Shown in pieces: positions 29,766 to 39,431 of a DNA stretch of 64,000 nt. The notes beneath the pieces were generated by a model, which searched no databases, was not told where the DNA came from, and saw only the letters and a list, made by a program, of their open reading frames with translations. Location: NCBI RefSeq assembly GCF_001467695.1, contig NZ_LNYE01000022.1, positions 497,813 to 561,812 of the forward strand, in the 5' to 3' direction. The translations under genes and the position numbers were made by a program. Position 1 is the first letter of the stretch. Each line of letters begins with the position of its first letter. Source of the DNA: Legionella gratiana. Its GTDB lineage: Bacteria; Pseudomonadota; Gammaproteobacteria; Legionellales; Legionellaceae.

Positions 29766-32048
29766 CTAACTTAGATTCAAAGATTCGGTTTGTGTTGGTC
29801 CATCTTGTTCACGAATATTTTGCAAAACATCTCGCATTGATTGTTGCTTTTGAAAAAGTACTGGTGTGGCATTTTCTTCATTTTCAGCATCTTGGATCTC
29901 TTGTTGAATAGTAGCACTATCCAATTGATCAAAACCGAAAGTCGCGTCAGTCTCTTCTGAAGATAAATTAACATTTTGCTCCGTGTCAGAACCAATTTTG
30001 TTCTGAATCTCACTATTTGAACTCATTTCCTGGATAAATAATTGCTTAACCATAGGCATTGATTCAATTTTATTTAATACAATGCGTTCCTCTGCTTCAC
30101 TGAGTCGCGAAAAAAGCCCTTTGGTGCTCGGACCAAGTACATCGTTATCAAAAAGATTAGTTTGTTTTGTAAAAATAATATTTAATACCTGCTTAATATG
30201 TTCTTCATCTGTATTGCTTTCCAAGAAATTAAGAACTAATAAAACATCTTGCGCAGTGATAGTATTGCCATCATTTATGGATATAACATCAATGCTATCT
30301 ATATTTCTGAAAAATTGCTTCTTCTGTTCTAAGGTAAAATCTACAGGATTGATAAATTCCAGAGCTTTAAAAAGATCACTAGTATCTAAAAGCCCCATTT
30401 CGTCTTCACTATTAGACCAACTACTTGTTCTCAGAAACGACTCATTCAATGCTAATTCTGGAGAAACAGTTAGCTCTAAGTGTGGGTGCGCATACTTTAG
30501 TGAGATAATTAGCTTATCAACATCAACTGGTTCTTTGTTTGGGTTGACTTTGTGAATATTATCCTTAATATTTTCTAATATTTGAGCAACTTCTTCCTTA
30601 CTGGCAGCAAATAAATAAGGTTCTAGATGTTTCATGAGCGCGTATTCTGATATCCATATATCTCTCGTCTGAATTGAGCCACAATCTGCAAAAAAATCTT
30701 GATTTAATATTAAGTGGTTTAAAAAAACATTAAATCGCTCGCGCAAACTTAAACGTTCAATGTAATCAATACAACCACCTATGTTCTTAGATATATCTTT
30801 AGACTCTAATAAATATTGTCTAAAAAGTTCCATTTCCTCTTGTAATTTGGTTTTATTTTCTCTGAAAAAGGCAGCTACTTTTTCTGGCGATGAGTCACGC
30901 TCTTTAAGTAACGAAAACCAAATATTCAAAGCTGGAAATTCTTGTGTCGCGTTGATTAATGAATCATATAATTTTACATGCCAAATAACCGCTTGATAAA
31001 AGGGAATTTTTGCTAGAGAAAGACCCTCTGAAAAACTTTGATTACCTGTAAGCATACAAACTGGCTCGGATGCCTCCATCAATGCTTTCATGGATTGTGG
31101 ATTAATGGGAAAAGGATTAATAACACGAATCACTTTGTTTGCATCGCTTTTTTGCGCCTCAAATTCCTCTTTAGAAAGCGCTTTGGCTACATACTCAGTA
31201 CCTTCTTGCTGATACACATAATATTTAGGTTGCTCAGAACTACCCGAATGAGAATAGCAAAGCAATACAGTGCCACAGCTTTTTAAGTTATTTCTAAACG
31301 ATGGGGACATTAATACATCAATTGTATTTTGTCTAGCCACGTTTTTTTGAGGTTGAGGCATCAGTGGCATGACCACATCAATATATTTCATTTCAGGATT
31401 TTCATGTGCAGCATAAGTAACAAAATTAGCAGGACTTGCACCATTTCGAGTTTGAACCAATTTATTAAAATATCCAAAATATAAACCGCTATTTGGAGTT
31501 AAATCCTCAGGAAACTTGTGCCTATCATCCGAATGAATTCGTGAGAGTAAATCCTCTTTATTAGCCTTCTCCTCTTCAATATAAATCCCAATATTATCTC
31601 GTCCAAATCCGGTACTTATAAATATTGTACCAGGAACTGTATTTATAAATTTATTTTTACTCTTCTGATTATGAGCCACATCATGTTCATACTCCGGCAT
31701 AGAAAGAACTGGTTTTTGAGTAGCTCCAATGAGATTTGCTGTCTTCGCAGTCATAAAGTGCGGGGTAGGATAAAGTAGAATAAAATCCGCATCGCTCATG
31801 GCGTCCTTTAATTGCTTCTCTCCTTTATCTGATTCATATCCATCTATGAGTTTATGATCGCGTTGTTGAAATAAAGCGTGTACTTTTTCTTGATGAGGAC
31901 ATGATTGCACGTCAACAAGTACCTCTATTTGGACTTCCTCTCCCTTTTGTTTCGCTTGCTGCAATAAAACCTCTTGTAGCTTCGCTGCAGAACTAGGATC
32001 ACCTAAGGTTCCTTGAGGGGCATGAGTAAGAATTACAACCTTTTTCAT
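29766..32048 (-). CDS. Large hypothetical protein, possibly GT-B glycosyltransferase-like N-terminus
   Basis: 760 residues, not firmly recognised. The N-terminal ~350 residues alternate strands and helices in a two-Rossmann pattern: THAPQGTLGDPSSAAKLQEVL at the start, ADFILLYPTPHFM, then CMLTGNQSFSEGLSLAKIPFY near residue 330. The last block looks like the donor-sugar site of GT-B glycosyltransferases. Residues 380-760 are helical and acidic, with a Glu/Gln-rich, low-complexity C-terminus. No signal peptide. This fits a long effector with an N-terminal enzyme domain, but the glycosyltransferase call is tentative. Confidence 0.6.
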   Translation of the reverse strand: MKKVVILTHAPQGTLGDPSSAAKLQEVLLQQAKQKGEEVQIEVLVDVQSCPHQEKVHALFQQRDHKLIDGYESDKGEKQLKDAMSDADFILLYPTPHFMTAKTANLIGATQKPVLSMPEYEHDVAHNQKSKNKFINTVPGTIFISTGFGRDNIGIYIEEEKANKEDLLSRIHSDDRHKFPEDLTPNSGLYFGYFNKLVQTRNGASPANFVTYAAHENPEMKYIDVVMPLMPQPQKNVARQNTIDVLMSPSFRNNLKSCGTVLLCYSHSGSSEQPKYYVYQQEGTEYVAKALSKEEFEAQKSDANKVIRVINPFPINPQSMKALMEASEPVCMLTGNQSFSEGLSLAKIPFYQAVIWHVKLYDSLINATQEFPALNIWFSLLKERDSSPEKVAAFFRENKTKLQEEMELFRQYLLESKDISKNIGGCIDYIERLSLRERFNVFLNHLILNQDFFADCGSIQTRDIWISEYALMKHLEPYLFAASKEEVAQILENIKDNIHKVNPNKEPVDVDKLIISLKYAHPHLELTVSPELALNESFLRTSSWSNSEDEMGLLDTSDLFKALEFINPVDFTLEQKKQFFRNIDSIDVISINDGNTITAQDVLLVLNFLESNTDEEHIKQVLNIIFTKQTNLFDNDVLGPSTKGLFSRLSEAEERIVLNKIESMPMVKQLFIQEMSSNSEIQNKIGSDTEQNVNLSSEETDATFGFDQLDSATIQQEIQDAENEENATPVLFQKQQSMRDVLQNIREQDGPTQTESLNLS

Positions 32049-32203
32049 ATACTACTTCCAAAAATCAAAATGATTCATTAGGAATATTGTATGATTGACA
32101 ACATTAAGTATTCCTTAGTGCTATTCATCAAATTTTAGAGTCACACCACAAAACGCTCATAGAGAAATAATGAATGGATATCGTAGTTGGAAACAAGTCT
32201 TAG

Positions 32204-32362
32204 GCAGATATTGCCCGCGCAATAATTACACTGGGTTTGCTACTTATTTTGTTACCAATCGTAAAACAAACTATTGTTCAGCCTGATTTTAATGACAACA
32301 ACACATTGCCACTGCAGGGGATTGTCACGTTTGAATTATACGTTATAAGAAATATAAATTAA
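32204..32362 (+). pseudogene. Possible remnant of a membrane protein
   Basis: An open frame without start codon, running directly from a stop, encodes a hydrophobic helix (TLGLLLILLPIVKQ) and about 30 polar residues. It lies in a 400-nt gene-free stretch (32049-32446). A TTGACA box lies upstream at 32095-32100. It may be a decayed gene end, or chance. Confidence 0.25.
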
Positions 32363-32446
32363 TATTCACTGGTCTGTTGATTTTAACTTTACACTGACCA
32401 TAATAAGCGAATATATTATTCAGAATCAGTTTGATCAAAAGATCAC

Positions 32447-33496
32447 TCATTGTAGTTGATCATGAAATTCAAGTTTAATCGCTGAACCATCAGGTGTATC
32501 AATCATACCCACCGACTGGAATCCTACTTTTTCATAACAGCGTTTGGCACGTAAATTATTTGGATCAACCTCTGTAATAATTTTCTTAATCTCAGGATAT
32601 TGTTGACATAAGAACCTTATAAATTGTTGAATAAGCAATGTGCCATAACCTCGGTTTAGCCAATCTTCTTCACCAATGAATTGATCAATACCTACTGTAT
32701 TCTTATCCTCATCTGGCCACCATCCTTCCCCCACTTTATTTGCCCAATAGAATTGAATAAATGCAATGGGTATCCTACCTAAATATGCAATGAACGGACA
32801 AACAACTGTATCTCCAATACGTTTGCCATATTTTTCCTCGATCTCATCGGGCTTAAGCGCATCCCCCCACCATTCTCGTACGTGTGGTTTAGCAAACCAT
32901 TGACAGAGTAAATTGAGATCAGAGTTCTTCAATGGCTTGAAAACAAATTGCTTCATTAAATATTCAGTGCGTTTTAGTCGGTATAATGCATGTCTCTCGA
33001 GTTTATGTCCTGAGAGCTTAGGGTGGTTAAAATCATCCTTTGGATCATACTGTAACCCGATTTTTTCCATGACTCGGCGAGAGGCTACGTTTTTTTCTGT
33101 CGTGAAGGAAACAACCTCCTCTAGTCCTAAAATGGTAAATGCATAATCCAAAACAGCCTTTGCCCCTTCTGTAGCATATCCCTTATTCCAATGTGACGAT
33201 GCCAAGCGCCAGCCTATTTCAACAGCAGGAGTGAAATGAGCCTCAAATGAGGGAGTGATTAGTCCGACCCAACCAATCATTTCATGGGTAACTTTTAGTT
33301 CGACAGCGTAGAGTGAATAACCTTTTTGCTGCTCATGACTCATAATGCGCTGTATGCCTGCAGTAGTGTTGTCACGTGTACCAAGAGCAGGCAAGAATTC
33401 ACAAACTTTAGGATCTGCATCAATAGAAGCCATAGCGTCTAAATCGGTCATTTGAAAGGAACGTAAAATAAGATGCTTGGTTTCTAGAGTTTTCAT
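32447..33496 (-). CDS. Tandem GNAT acetyltransferase (RimJ/L-like plus AAC(6')-like)
   Basis: 349 residues holding two GNAT domains. Residues 1-175 look like the RimJ/RimL group (KHLILRSFQMTDLDAM, then IGWRLASSHWNKGYATEGAKAVLDYAF). Residues 183-349 look like the AAC(6')-type group (WFAKPHVREWWGD, IDQFIGEEDWLNRGYGTLLI, DPNNLRAKRCYEKVGF). Both acetyl-CoA loops (NKGYATEGA and NRGYGTLLI) seem intact, so both halves may be active. Protein N-terminal amines and aminoglycoside-like amines are family substrates; the true substrates here are unknown. It is monocistronic. Confidence 0.85.
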   Translation of the reverse strand: MKTLETKHLILRSFQMTDLDAMASIDADPKVCEFLPALGTRDNTTAGIQRIMSHEQQKGYSLYAVELKVTHEMIGWVGLITPSFEAHFTPAVEIGWRLASSHWNKGYATEGAKAVLDYAFTILGLEEVVSFTTEKNVASRRVMEKIGLQYDPKDDFNHPKLSGHKLERHALYRLKRTEYLMKQFVFKPLKNSDLNLLCQWFAKPHVREWWGDALKPDEIEEKYGKRIGDTVVCPFIAYLGRIPIAFIQFYWANKVGEGWWPDEDKNTVGIDQFIGEEDWLNRGYGTLLIQQFIRFLCQQYPEIKKIITEVDPNNLRAKRCYEKVGFQSVGMIDTPDGSAIKLEFHDQLQ

Positions 33497-33703
33497 AGGG
33501 ATATATTGACGCTATCAATTTTTTAAAGAAAATTTGGCACTATCGAATAGACAAAACTTGGTCTCTTTTTTAGATGCTACATCCAAGCTCCACCTGTACT
33601 TCATAATTTGAGTTTCAAGCTTAAACAGACTCGAAGAATTGTTATTATATCATTTACGCATGAAGATATAAACAAATGCTTGATTAATGTCCAGCTCTAC
33701 AAA

Positions 33704-34471
33704 TCAATGGTTTGATAAGTAAATACTCATTAGTTCTTTGCTTGAATCACATTCAAGTTTTTCTTTAAGTTGCGCAATATATACCTCAACAGTACGGTAT
33801 GATATATCCATCTCGCGAGCAATTTCTTTTGCTGTATTACCCTTTGATAAATACTTTAAACAAATTGCCTGTTGCTCGGAAATACGAACAGGGATATCCG
33901 TATTGTATTTAAAATAAATTAGCTCTTTGTCTGTGAGACCTGTTGACTTAACTGGGTTGAGCTCATTCTGCTTTAGATACTCAATGACCATATCAATATG
34001 CCTATCGACATCTCCATCATCTGCTGGCAAAACAACATCACTTATTTCATTATAATAATCATCGCGATCTTCATGCAAAGTCTTAAATAAATCCTCATAG
34101 TTTTGATCAGCAATAAGCGGTTCACGAATTCCAGAGCGTCTGACTTGTGTCTCAATAGTTGTTTTTAGAAACACAACACACGCTTTACTTAAGTATTCAT
34201 GTACCTTGGGTGTATTTCCAATGTAACAATCTAGCCCAACTACAATGCCAGACTGCTTGGACAATGTATCATATATTTTATCCTGTATTCGCTCATACTG
34301 TTCAAGCCCAGCTTGCCCAAGTATTTCCTTAATTGGTAGCCCTATTCTATGCTCAAAGCCCATATCAGCATCAATAAATTGATAGTCAAGTTTATCAGCT
34401 AAACTTTTAGAAAAAAAAGCCTTACCTGCGGCAGGATGTCCTAATACATAGATGCGTTTTACCTCGTTCAT
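33704..34471 (-). CDS. Shikimate-kinase-like P-loop domain fused to LuxR-type HTH
   Basis: 255 residues; the start at 34471 has AGGAG 6 nt upstream. Residues 1-175 resemble shikimate kinase: a P-loop GHPAAGKAFFSKSLADKL, then FIDADMGFEHRIGLPIKEIL, corresponding to the kinase's DxD and FR.E regions, and an internal helical lid. The P-loop Ser/Thr after Lys is Ala, so catalysis is doubtful. Residues 190-255 form a LuxR/FixJ helix-turn-helix (LSKGNTAKEIAREMDISYRTVEVYIAQL). This looks like a ligand-sensing transcription factor built on a kinase fold, as in BzdR-type regulators but with a different HTH at the other end. A palindrome at 34511-34527 is a likely autoregulatory site. Confidence 0.82.
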   Translation of the reverse strand: MNEVKRIYVLGHPAAGKAFFSKSLADKLDYQFIDADMGFEHRIGLPIKEILGQAGLEQYERIQDKIYDTLSKQSGIVVGLDCYIGNTPKVHEYLSKACVVFLKTTIETQVRRSGIREPLIADQNYEDLFKTLHEDRDDYYNEISDVVLPADDGDVDRHIDMVIEYLKQNELNPVKSTGLTDKELIYFKYNTDIPVRISEQQAICLKYLSKGNTAKEIAREMDISYRTVEVYIAQLKEKLECDSSKELMSIYLSNH

Positions 34472-34510
34472 TATTTACTCCTAATTTTTTTATTTACATA
34501 TAGTAGTATA

Positions 34511-34527
34511 TTGTTCATATTGAACAA
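34511..34527. promoter_or_regulatory. Palindromic candidate operator
   Basis: A perfect 7-3-7 palindrome, TTGTTCA-TAT-TGAACAA, 40 nt upstream of the kinase-like/LuxR gene. A further half-site TGAACAA is at 34555-34561. LuxR-type proteins bind such dyads as dimers, so autoregulation is likely. Confidence 0.6.
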
Positions 34528-34801
34528 ATGATATACGAATTAATACTTATATAATGAACAATTCTCGCTTATGTACTATCCTTTTTGCTCAAAAACTTAT
34601 GTGTTTGCAATAGCAAACTCGTACACCGTTAACAAAGTTAATTTTTTTGAAGCATCATCATTTATTTTTGGATACTTTCTGCAATGGATCTGGCTAACCA
34701 AGCTAAGAGATAATTTTGCTTTAGCCAGCAATTTGCGAAAACCGATTAGTCCGTATATTATGGGTTAAACTAGTTTGACACTTTATTAAACGGAGAAATA
34801 G

Positions 34802-35113
34802 ATGTTAAAGCATATAGTTTTATTACAATTTAAATCCGATATAACTCAAGAGGAAATTAATAATGTCTTTTTGGAAATTGCTCAATTGAAAAACAGCATC
34901 CCAGCAATGAAAAGCTACACTTATGGAGTAAATTGTAGTATTGAACAATTAAATAAGGGATTTACACATGGGTTCGTTATGGATTTTGAGGATATCATAG
35001 GACGAAATAATTACGTCAATCATCCTGAACATAATAGAGTCGCTCAACAGGTTATATTGCCAGTTCTAGAACATGGTTTTGATTCAGTAATTGTGCTTGA
35101 TTATGAGTTTTAG
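34802..35113 (+). CDS. Dabb family protein (stress-responsive A/B barrel)
   Basis: 103 residues, a single Dabb domain. The typical N-terminus MLKHIVLLQFKSDITQEEIN and the conserved YVNHPEHNRVAQQV block are present, with the ferredoxin-like dimeric alpha/beta barrel pattern. GGAG lies 8 nt upstream of the start. It ends 4 nt from the convergent photolyase gene. Members range from olivetolic-acid-cyclase-like enzymes to proteins of unknown role; nothing here fixes the substrate. The 330-nt gap before it (34472-34801) holds the palindrome and nothing else I can support. Confidence 0.88.
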   Translation: MLKHIVLLQFKSDITQEEINNVFLEIAQLKNSIPAMKSYTYGVNCSIEQLNKGFTHGFVMDFEDIIGRNNYVNHPEHNRVAQQVILPVLEHGFDSVIVLDYEF

Positions 35114-35117
35114 GGCT

Positions 35118-36524
35118 TTAAATAATAAACTGATTGTAATAATTGAGTGCCCTTACTCTTGCCTCATGATGATTAATAATGGGCGGGGGATAATTTGTCT
35201 TTAAATAAAACCTATTAGAATCAATAGACTCCCAAGGAGCATGGATTGTTTGAATTTCTACTTGAGAAAGCTCCGGAACCCAATAACGAATATATCTGCC
35301 ATCAGGATCAAATTTTTGACTTTGTAACACTGGATTGAAAATTCGAAAATAAGGTGCTGCATCTGCACCACATCCGGCCACCCATTGCCAACTTGCACTA
35401 TTGTTTGCTAAATCAGCATCTACAAGAGTATCTAAAAACCAATCGGCACCCAGACGCCAATCAATGAGTAACCCCTTAGTCAGGAATGACGCGACAATCA
35501 TACGGACACGATTGTGCATATAGCCTGTTGCCCATAACTCCCGCATCCCCGCATCTATTATTGGATAACCAGTGAAGCCCTTTTGCCAGCATGATAATAA
35601 ATGCTCATCGTTGTGCCAAGGAAATGCATCAAACGCATTTCTGAAATTCTCAGATGGAAGTTTTGGAAAATGATACAGTAAATAAACAGAAAATTCCCTC
35701 CATCCGAGCTCCGAAAGGAAACATTCCACTGATGATAAATCACAGTTAGGATCACGCTTCGCGAGTTCAATGGCTCTTAAAATTGTCCATGGACTAATTT
35801 CGCCAAAATGCAAATGAGGCGATAAGCGTGATGTTGCATTTTTTATAGGAAAATCTCGATTTTTTTTATAACCATTAAGATGATGCTCGATAAATTCTTG
35901 AAGTTTATGTTGGGCACCACTCTCTCCTGGGGTCCAATAGTCGTTAAATCGTGCAGCCCAATTGATGGTGGGTAATAATTTCCACTCCCAAAGCTTATCA
36001 CTTTGAACGTCAATTCCAGCTGGACGATGATCTAAATGCATTACCGGTTGAATATTAAGAATTTGTTTACAGTGTTTCCAGTAGGCAGTAAATACTTTAA
36101 AATAATCACCGCTTTTATTTCTAATCATCCAAGGTTCATGGAACAAACTTCCATTAGAACTATGGACTTCAATAGCCTGAGCCAACAAAGTAGCTTTTAT
36201 CTTTTTATCACGCAATAGAGCAGCAGGCTCATAACAGCGATTCCAGTAGACTGAGTCCACAGAAATTTTCGTAACCAAGTCTAAAATAATCTCTAAGGGA
36301 TCGCCCTTGCGAAGAGTGAGATATAATCCAATCTGAGTTAGGGAGTTGCTTAAAGAAGTAAGGCTATGATGAAGCCACCAGGCTTGTGCTCCTCCTAAAA
36401 CACTATTTTTTTCGTCATAAATATATAAAGGAATTACGAACCGGTGATGTGAGCAAGCATCGATAAACGCGGGATTATCATTCAATCTTAAATCATAGCG
36501 AAACCAGACTAATGCAATAGTCAT
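35118..36524 (-). CDS. phrB: Deoxyribodipyrimidine photolyase
   Basis: Class I CPD photolyase of 468 residues. It uses FADH- and blue light to split cyclobutane pyrimidine dimers. The N-terminal antenna domain begins ALVWFRYDLRLNDNPAF. The FAD domain carries RLSPHLHFGEISP, the DAGMRELWATGYMHNRVRM block and DADLANNSASWQWVAGCGADAAPYFRIFNP, with the Trp residues of the electron-transfer path. Length and ends are normal. It is convergent with the Dabb gene. Confidence 0.96.
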   Translation of the reverse strand: MTIALVWFRYDLRLNDNPAFIDACSHHRFVIPLYIYDEKNSVLGGAQAWWLHHSLTSLSNSLTQIGLYLTLRKGDPLEIILDLVTKISVDSVYWNRCYEPAALLRDKKIKATLLAQAIEVHSSNGSLFHEPWMIRNKSGDYFKVFTAYWKHCKQILNIQPVMHLDHRPAGIDVQSDKLWEWKLLPTINWAARFNDYWTPGESGAQHKLQEFIEHHLNGYKKNRDFPIKNATSRLSPHLHFGEISPWTILRAIELAKRDPNCDLSSVECFLSELGWREFSVYLLYHFPKLPSENFRNAFDAFPWHNDEHLLSCWQKGFTGYPIIDAGMRELWATGYMHNRVRMIVASFLTKGLLIDWRLGADWFLDTLVDADLANNSASWQWVAGCGADAAPYFRIFNPVLQSQKFDPDGRYIRYWVPELSQVEIQTIHAPWESIDSNRFYLKTNYPPPIINHHEARVRALNYYNQFII

Positions 36525-36648
36525 ATAAATCTCAAGCAGAAAGTAAGGATCAAATTTATCAATTTATCTGATAAACTCATAGAAATGAGTAAGTAACGCC
36601 ACCAAAACTAGCGCTACTATGCAAATAAATACAGAATCCGACTCAATC

Positions 36649-36795
36649 TTACTCATCAAAAAATAGGACTTCGCCAGACGAAACATCGTACAAACCACCA
36701 ACTATTTTCATGGTGCCTTGATCTTTTAGCTCTTTTATAATACTACTTTTACCCTTTCGCAACAAATCAATTGCTTGGTCTGGGGTGATATTATG
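36649..36795 (-). pseudogene. Beta-carbonic anhydrase relic with internal deletion
   Basis: The minus-strand frame reads ITPDQAIDLLRKG, the typical N-terminal helix of secreted-type beta-carbonic anhydrases. It joins directly to SSIIKELKDQGTMKIVGGLY and then DVSSGEVLFF, their C-terminal end. About 150 residues with all zinc ligands are missing between. Tandem stop codons lie just upstream and there is no start codon. It occupies part of the 410-nt gap 36525-36933. Confidence 0.65.
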
Positions 36796-36933
36796 TTATT
36801 AATCCTCATCATCAAAAAGTATTGAGACTGTTAATAGGGATTATTTGCTCTAATTTCAAGGTGATTTTTAAATATTTTTAGGCAAATTACCATTCCATCA
36901 TATCCATAGTAGACATTCAGAAATTATTACTCT

Positions 36934-38874
36934 TCATTTAAATTTTAACTCAGATTGATTTGTTAAATCAGGATTAGCAGCAGTGTTTTTAACTGCAAAT
37001 AAACCAAATTCGCCTAAAGCAAAATAGTTCCCTTCCAATCTCCTAATTGCTGTGTCAGCCTCTAAATCAATTCGCATTTTACGATGCTCATAAGCCTCTT
37101 TAACTAAAGGACGAATATCAAACCAACAACGACGAGAATATATCTTAGTTAGCTCTAACTCCAACTCAAGACGATGGATTGTAACATCTTCTGGAGTCTT
37201 CAGATGATCCGCAAAAGATATTTTTATATCATTGATTTTTTTAATACGTGACTCGACTTCTTGCTTCTTAAGCTCTTCTAATTGTTGTTGAGCAGACTCT
37301 TGAATGATTTGATTTTGTCTATTTATGGCTTCTAAAATGACCGATAAATGTTGCCCTGCTGCAACACCTAAAATTTGCTTCGCTTGCTCTAACTTTTTAG
37401 AGTTTATAACGAATTTTAACAGATTTTCTGACAATTCGTGGGAGTGAGCAATAACATTTTCATGTATGGTAATATGATTAAATGCAACTGGAAATGCAGC
37501 AATTTCTTTAGTAAATTCGATAATTACGTTTTTAGCCTTAGTGATACGCTTATTTTGCGCGGCTTCTTTCACCTCATTTATTTTATCTAGATATGCTTTA
37601 TCAACAGCAGGAAGAGACGGCAATCCTAGAATTTCTTTAGTTTGATACATGATTTGATCACTCACTATGCCATGGAGCTGCTTTAGTAAAAATTCTTCAT
37701 ATTTGTTTATTGAATCAATTGAAGTTAACTGAGGTGATTCAAAAGATATTACAAATTTATTAATTTGATTCACGTAGTGCGCAATAACCATGTTTGCTTT
37801 TTGTACTTGATCTCCCAAACTGGGTTCGACGGAAAGAAATGAACTAAGAAATGCATTCATATTACCATTAAAATTTAAAATGCATGAAAATACTTTTGCT
37901 TGTTGTTCAATAGGTAAGGAATTGAAAAAAACCGGTAGGAAATGCAACTGCTCATGCAACGTAACACAGTTTATAATTACATTTGGTGTCAATGCGCCAG
38001 AACCTTCTCTTATTTTAAGTAGCATATTAAGTAGATTAGGATCTGCAAATACTGCTTTTCCTATATGCTCATCCTGGCTTAACAAAGCACGAGTTAGCTC
38101 AGGTTGATAAGGATTAATACTAAATGTGGCGAAACGGCTTCTTCTTTGGATTAAGTCATTGATATTAAAAATTTCTCGCTTCTGATTGTCCCATGGATTA
38201 ACTAAGACAACATCATAGCCTCCTGGACTATGAGCATTAGGAATAACTTTGTCTACCCTTAAAGCATGTGCCCCATGTCTTTGCCCATAAGCATCCATAT
38301 CTCCCCAATCAAGAGCAATATAGACAGGCTCTTGAGGTGCAATGGTTTTTAGCTTCACAATGTCATAAATATTTATATAATCTTGAGCGCTAACACCTAG
38401 TAAGTTTGCAACAAATGCTGTTTCATATCCTAAGTGTCTGTAAGGGAGATTATGAGCCATAACACTTGCTGAGGGATCATGCGGATTCCAAAGATGATTT
38501 ACATAGTAATAAGAACTGAGTCGTTCCAAAATTTTTATGGCAAGGGAGTTACTCACCACACCCAAACCTGGACGGTCAATATCATCAAGCCTTTTTCTAT
38601 CCAGAAAAAACACATCTTGATTCGTCATTTGATCATAATAATATATAAATTTACCGTGTATCTTATCCATCTGGAGTAATTTACTTTGTTCAGTCCGCTT
38701 GATACGAACTTCAACACCTCCTGCTTTTTCCACAAATAATGATTTTAGTAATGCATATCCTCCTTGTCCCGAATTTAATAAACAGTCCACAGCAGCTAAA
38801 AGGTAACAATCACCTCCTCTGCCTTGTTTAATAGTAATAGAGCCATCATTAGGGGGAAATAAAGGAGTAGTCAT
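36934..38874 (-). CDS. Calpain-like cysteine protease, effector candidate
   Basis: 646 residues. The first ~240 residues carry a calpain (C2) type papain-fold triad: C23 in GRGGDCYLLAAVDCLL, H203 in HGAHALRVDKV and N226 in VVLVNPWDNQKRE. These correspond to GDCWLLAA, GHAY and NPWG of calpains. The remainder (about 270-640) is helical, with a coiled-coil segment rich in Lys, Glu and Gln around 540-575. There is no signal peptide or calcium-binding EF-hand. A eukaryotic-type intracellular protease in Legionella suggests a translocated effector. Substrate unknown. Confidence 0.82.
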   Translation of the reverse strand: MTTPLFPPNDGSITIKQGRGGDCYLLAAVDCLLNSGQGGYALLKSLFVEKAGGVEVRIKRTEQSKLLQMDKIHGKFIYYYDQMTNQDVFFLDRKRLDDIDRPGLGVVSNSLAIKILERLSSYYYVNHLWNPHDPSASVMAHNLPYRHLGYETAFVANLLGVSAQDYINIYDIVKLKTIAPQEPVYIALDWGDMDAYGQRHGAHALRVDKVIPNAHSPGGYDVVLVNPWDNQKREIFNINDLIQRRSRFATFSINPYQPELTRALLSQDEHIGKAVFADPNLLNMLLKIREGSGALTPNVIINCVTLHEQLHFLPVFFNSLPIEQQAKVFSCILNFNGNMNAFLSSFLSVEPSLGDQVQKANMVIAHYVNQINKFVISFESPQLTSIDSINKYEEFLLKQLHGIVSDQIMYQTKEILGLPSLPAVDKAYLDKINEVKEAAQNKRITKAKNVIIEFTKEIAAFPVAFNHITIHENVIAHSHELSENLLKFVINSKKLEQAKQILGVAAGQHLSVILEAINRQNQIIQESAQQQLEELKKQEVESRIKKINDIKISFADHLKTPEDVTIHRLELELELTKIYSRRCWFDIRPLVKEAYEHRKMRIDLEADTAIRRLEGNYFALGEFGLFAVKNTAANPDLTNQSELKFK

Positions 38875-39184
38875 AATAATACCAACCTATTTATATAAAA
38901 TATCTTCACTTATTAGGATATCAAGCGAGTATTATCAGAGAATGAGTACTGTATTACATAAACGTTTACTGTATGCATAAGATGCATTATCAGGTGCTTT
39001 TTTACCTTAGTATCCAGGTGTCGTTCAGATAATCGGTTACTTTTAGGAATGATTGATGTATATCATGTGATTCCCAAGTACGTGTTATGTAATCAACACT
39101 TATTACGTGGATTAGAATCATAGTCTATAGCTGTCTTCATGTATTTTTTAAGGCTACTATTAAATGAATAAGTAAACTCAGGAG

Positions 39185-39431
39185 CGTTGATATATTCTCG
39201 TACATAAGTCAATTTATTGATCTGTTTCTAACCCGCTTTAAAACCATTGTTGTAGATCCAGATGGCAACAATCAACAAGCCATCCGCTGTTATAAAAAAG
39301 CAGGGTTTAAACATATAGGGCTTAGTCAAGATTCTAATCATGCTCCGCTCATTATCTTCGGCTATAGAAAATTTATATCATGGTTTTTAATAATATGGGA
39401 TTATTCTAAAGTTATTATTATGATGATTTAA
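39185..39431 (+). pseudogene. GNAT acetyltransferase C-terminal fragment
   Basis: The open plus-strand frame encodes ISQFIDLFLTRFKTIVVDPD, then NNQQAIRCYKKAGFKHIGLS: the C-terminal half of an AAC(6')-like GNAT, close in pattern to the second domain of the gene at 32447-33496. There is no start codon and the acetyl-CoA loop is missing. It sits in the 670-nt gap 38875-39547, which otherwise shows nothing I can support. Confidence 0.65.

Noticed and set aside
30082-30555. 157-aa plus-strand frame inside the 760-aa gene
   Set aside because: Opposite-strand shadow, rich in Ser and Leu from antisense of an acidic protein; no ribosome binding site.
34571-34768. 65-aa plus-strand frame before the Dabb gene
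   Set aside because: No ribosome binding site and no recognisable pattern; it lies in a promoter region.
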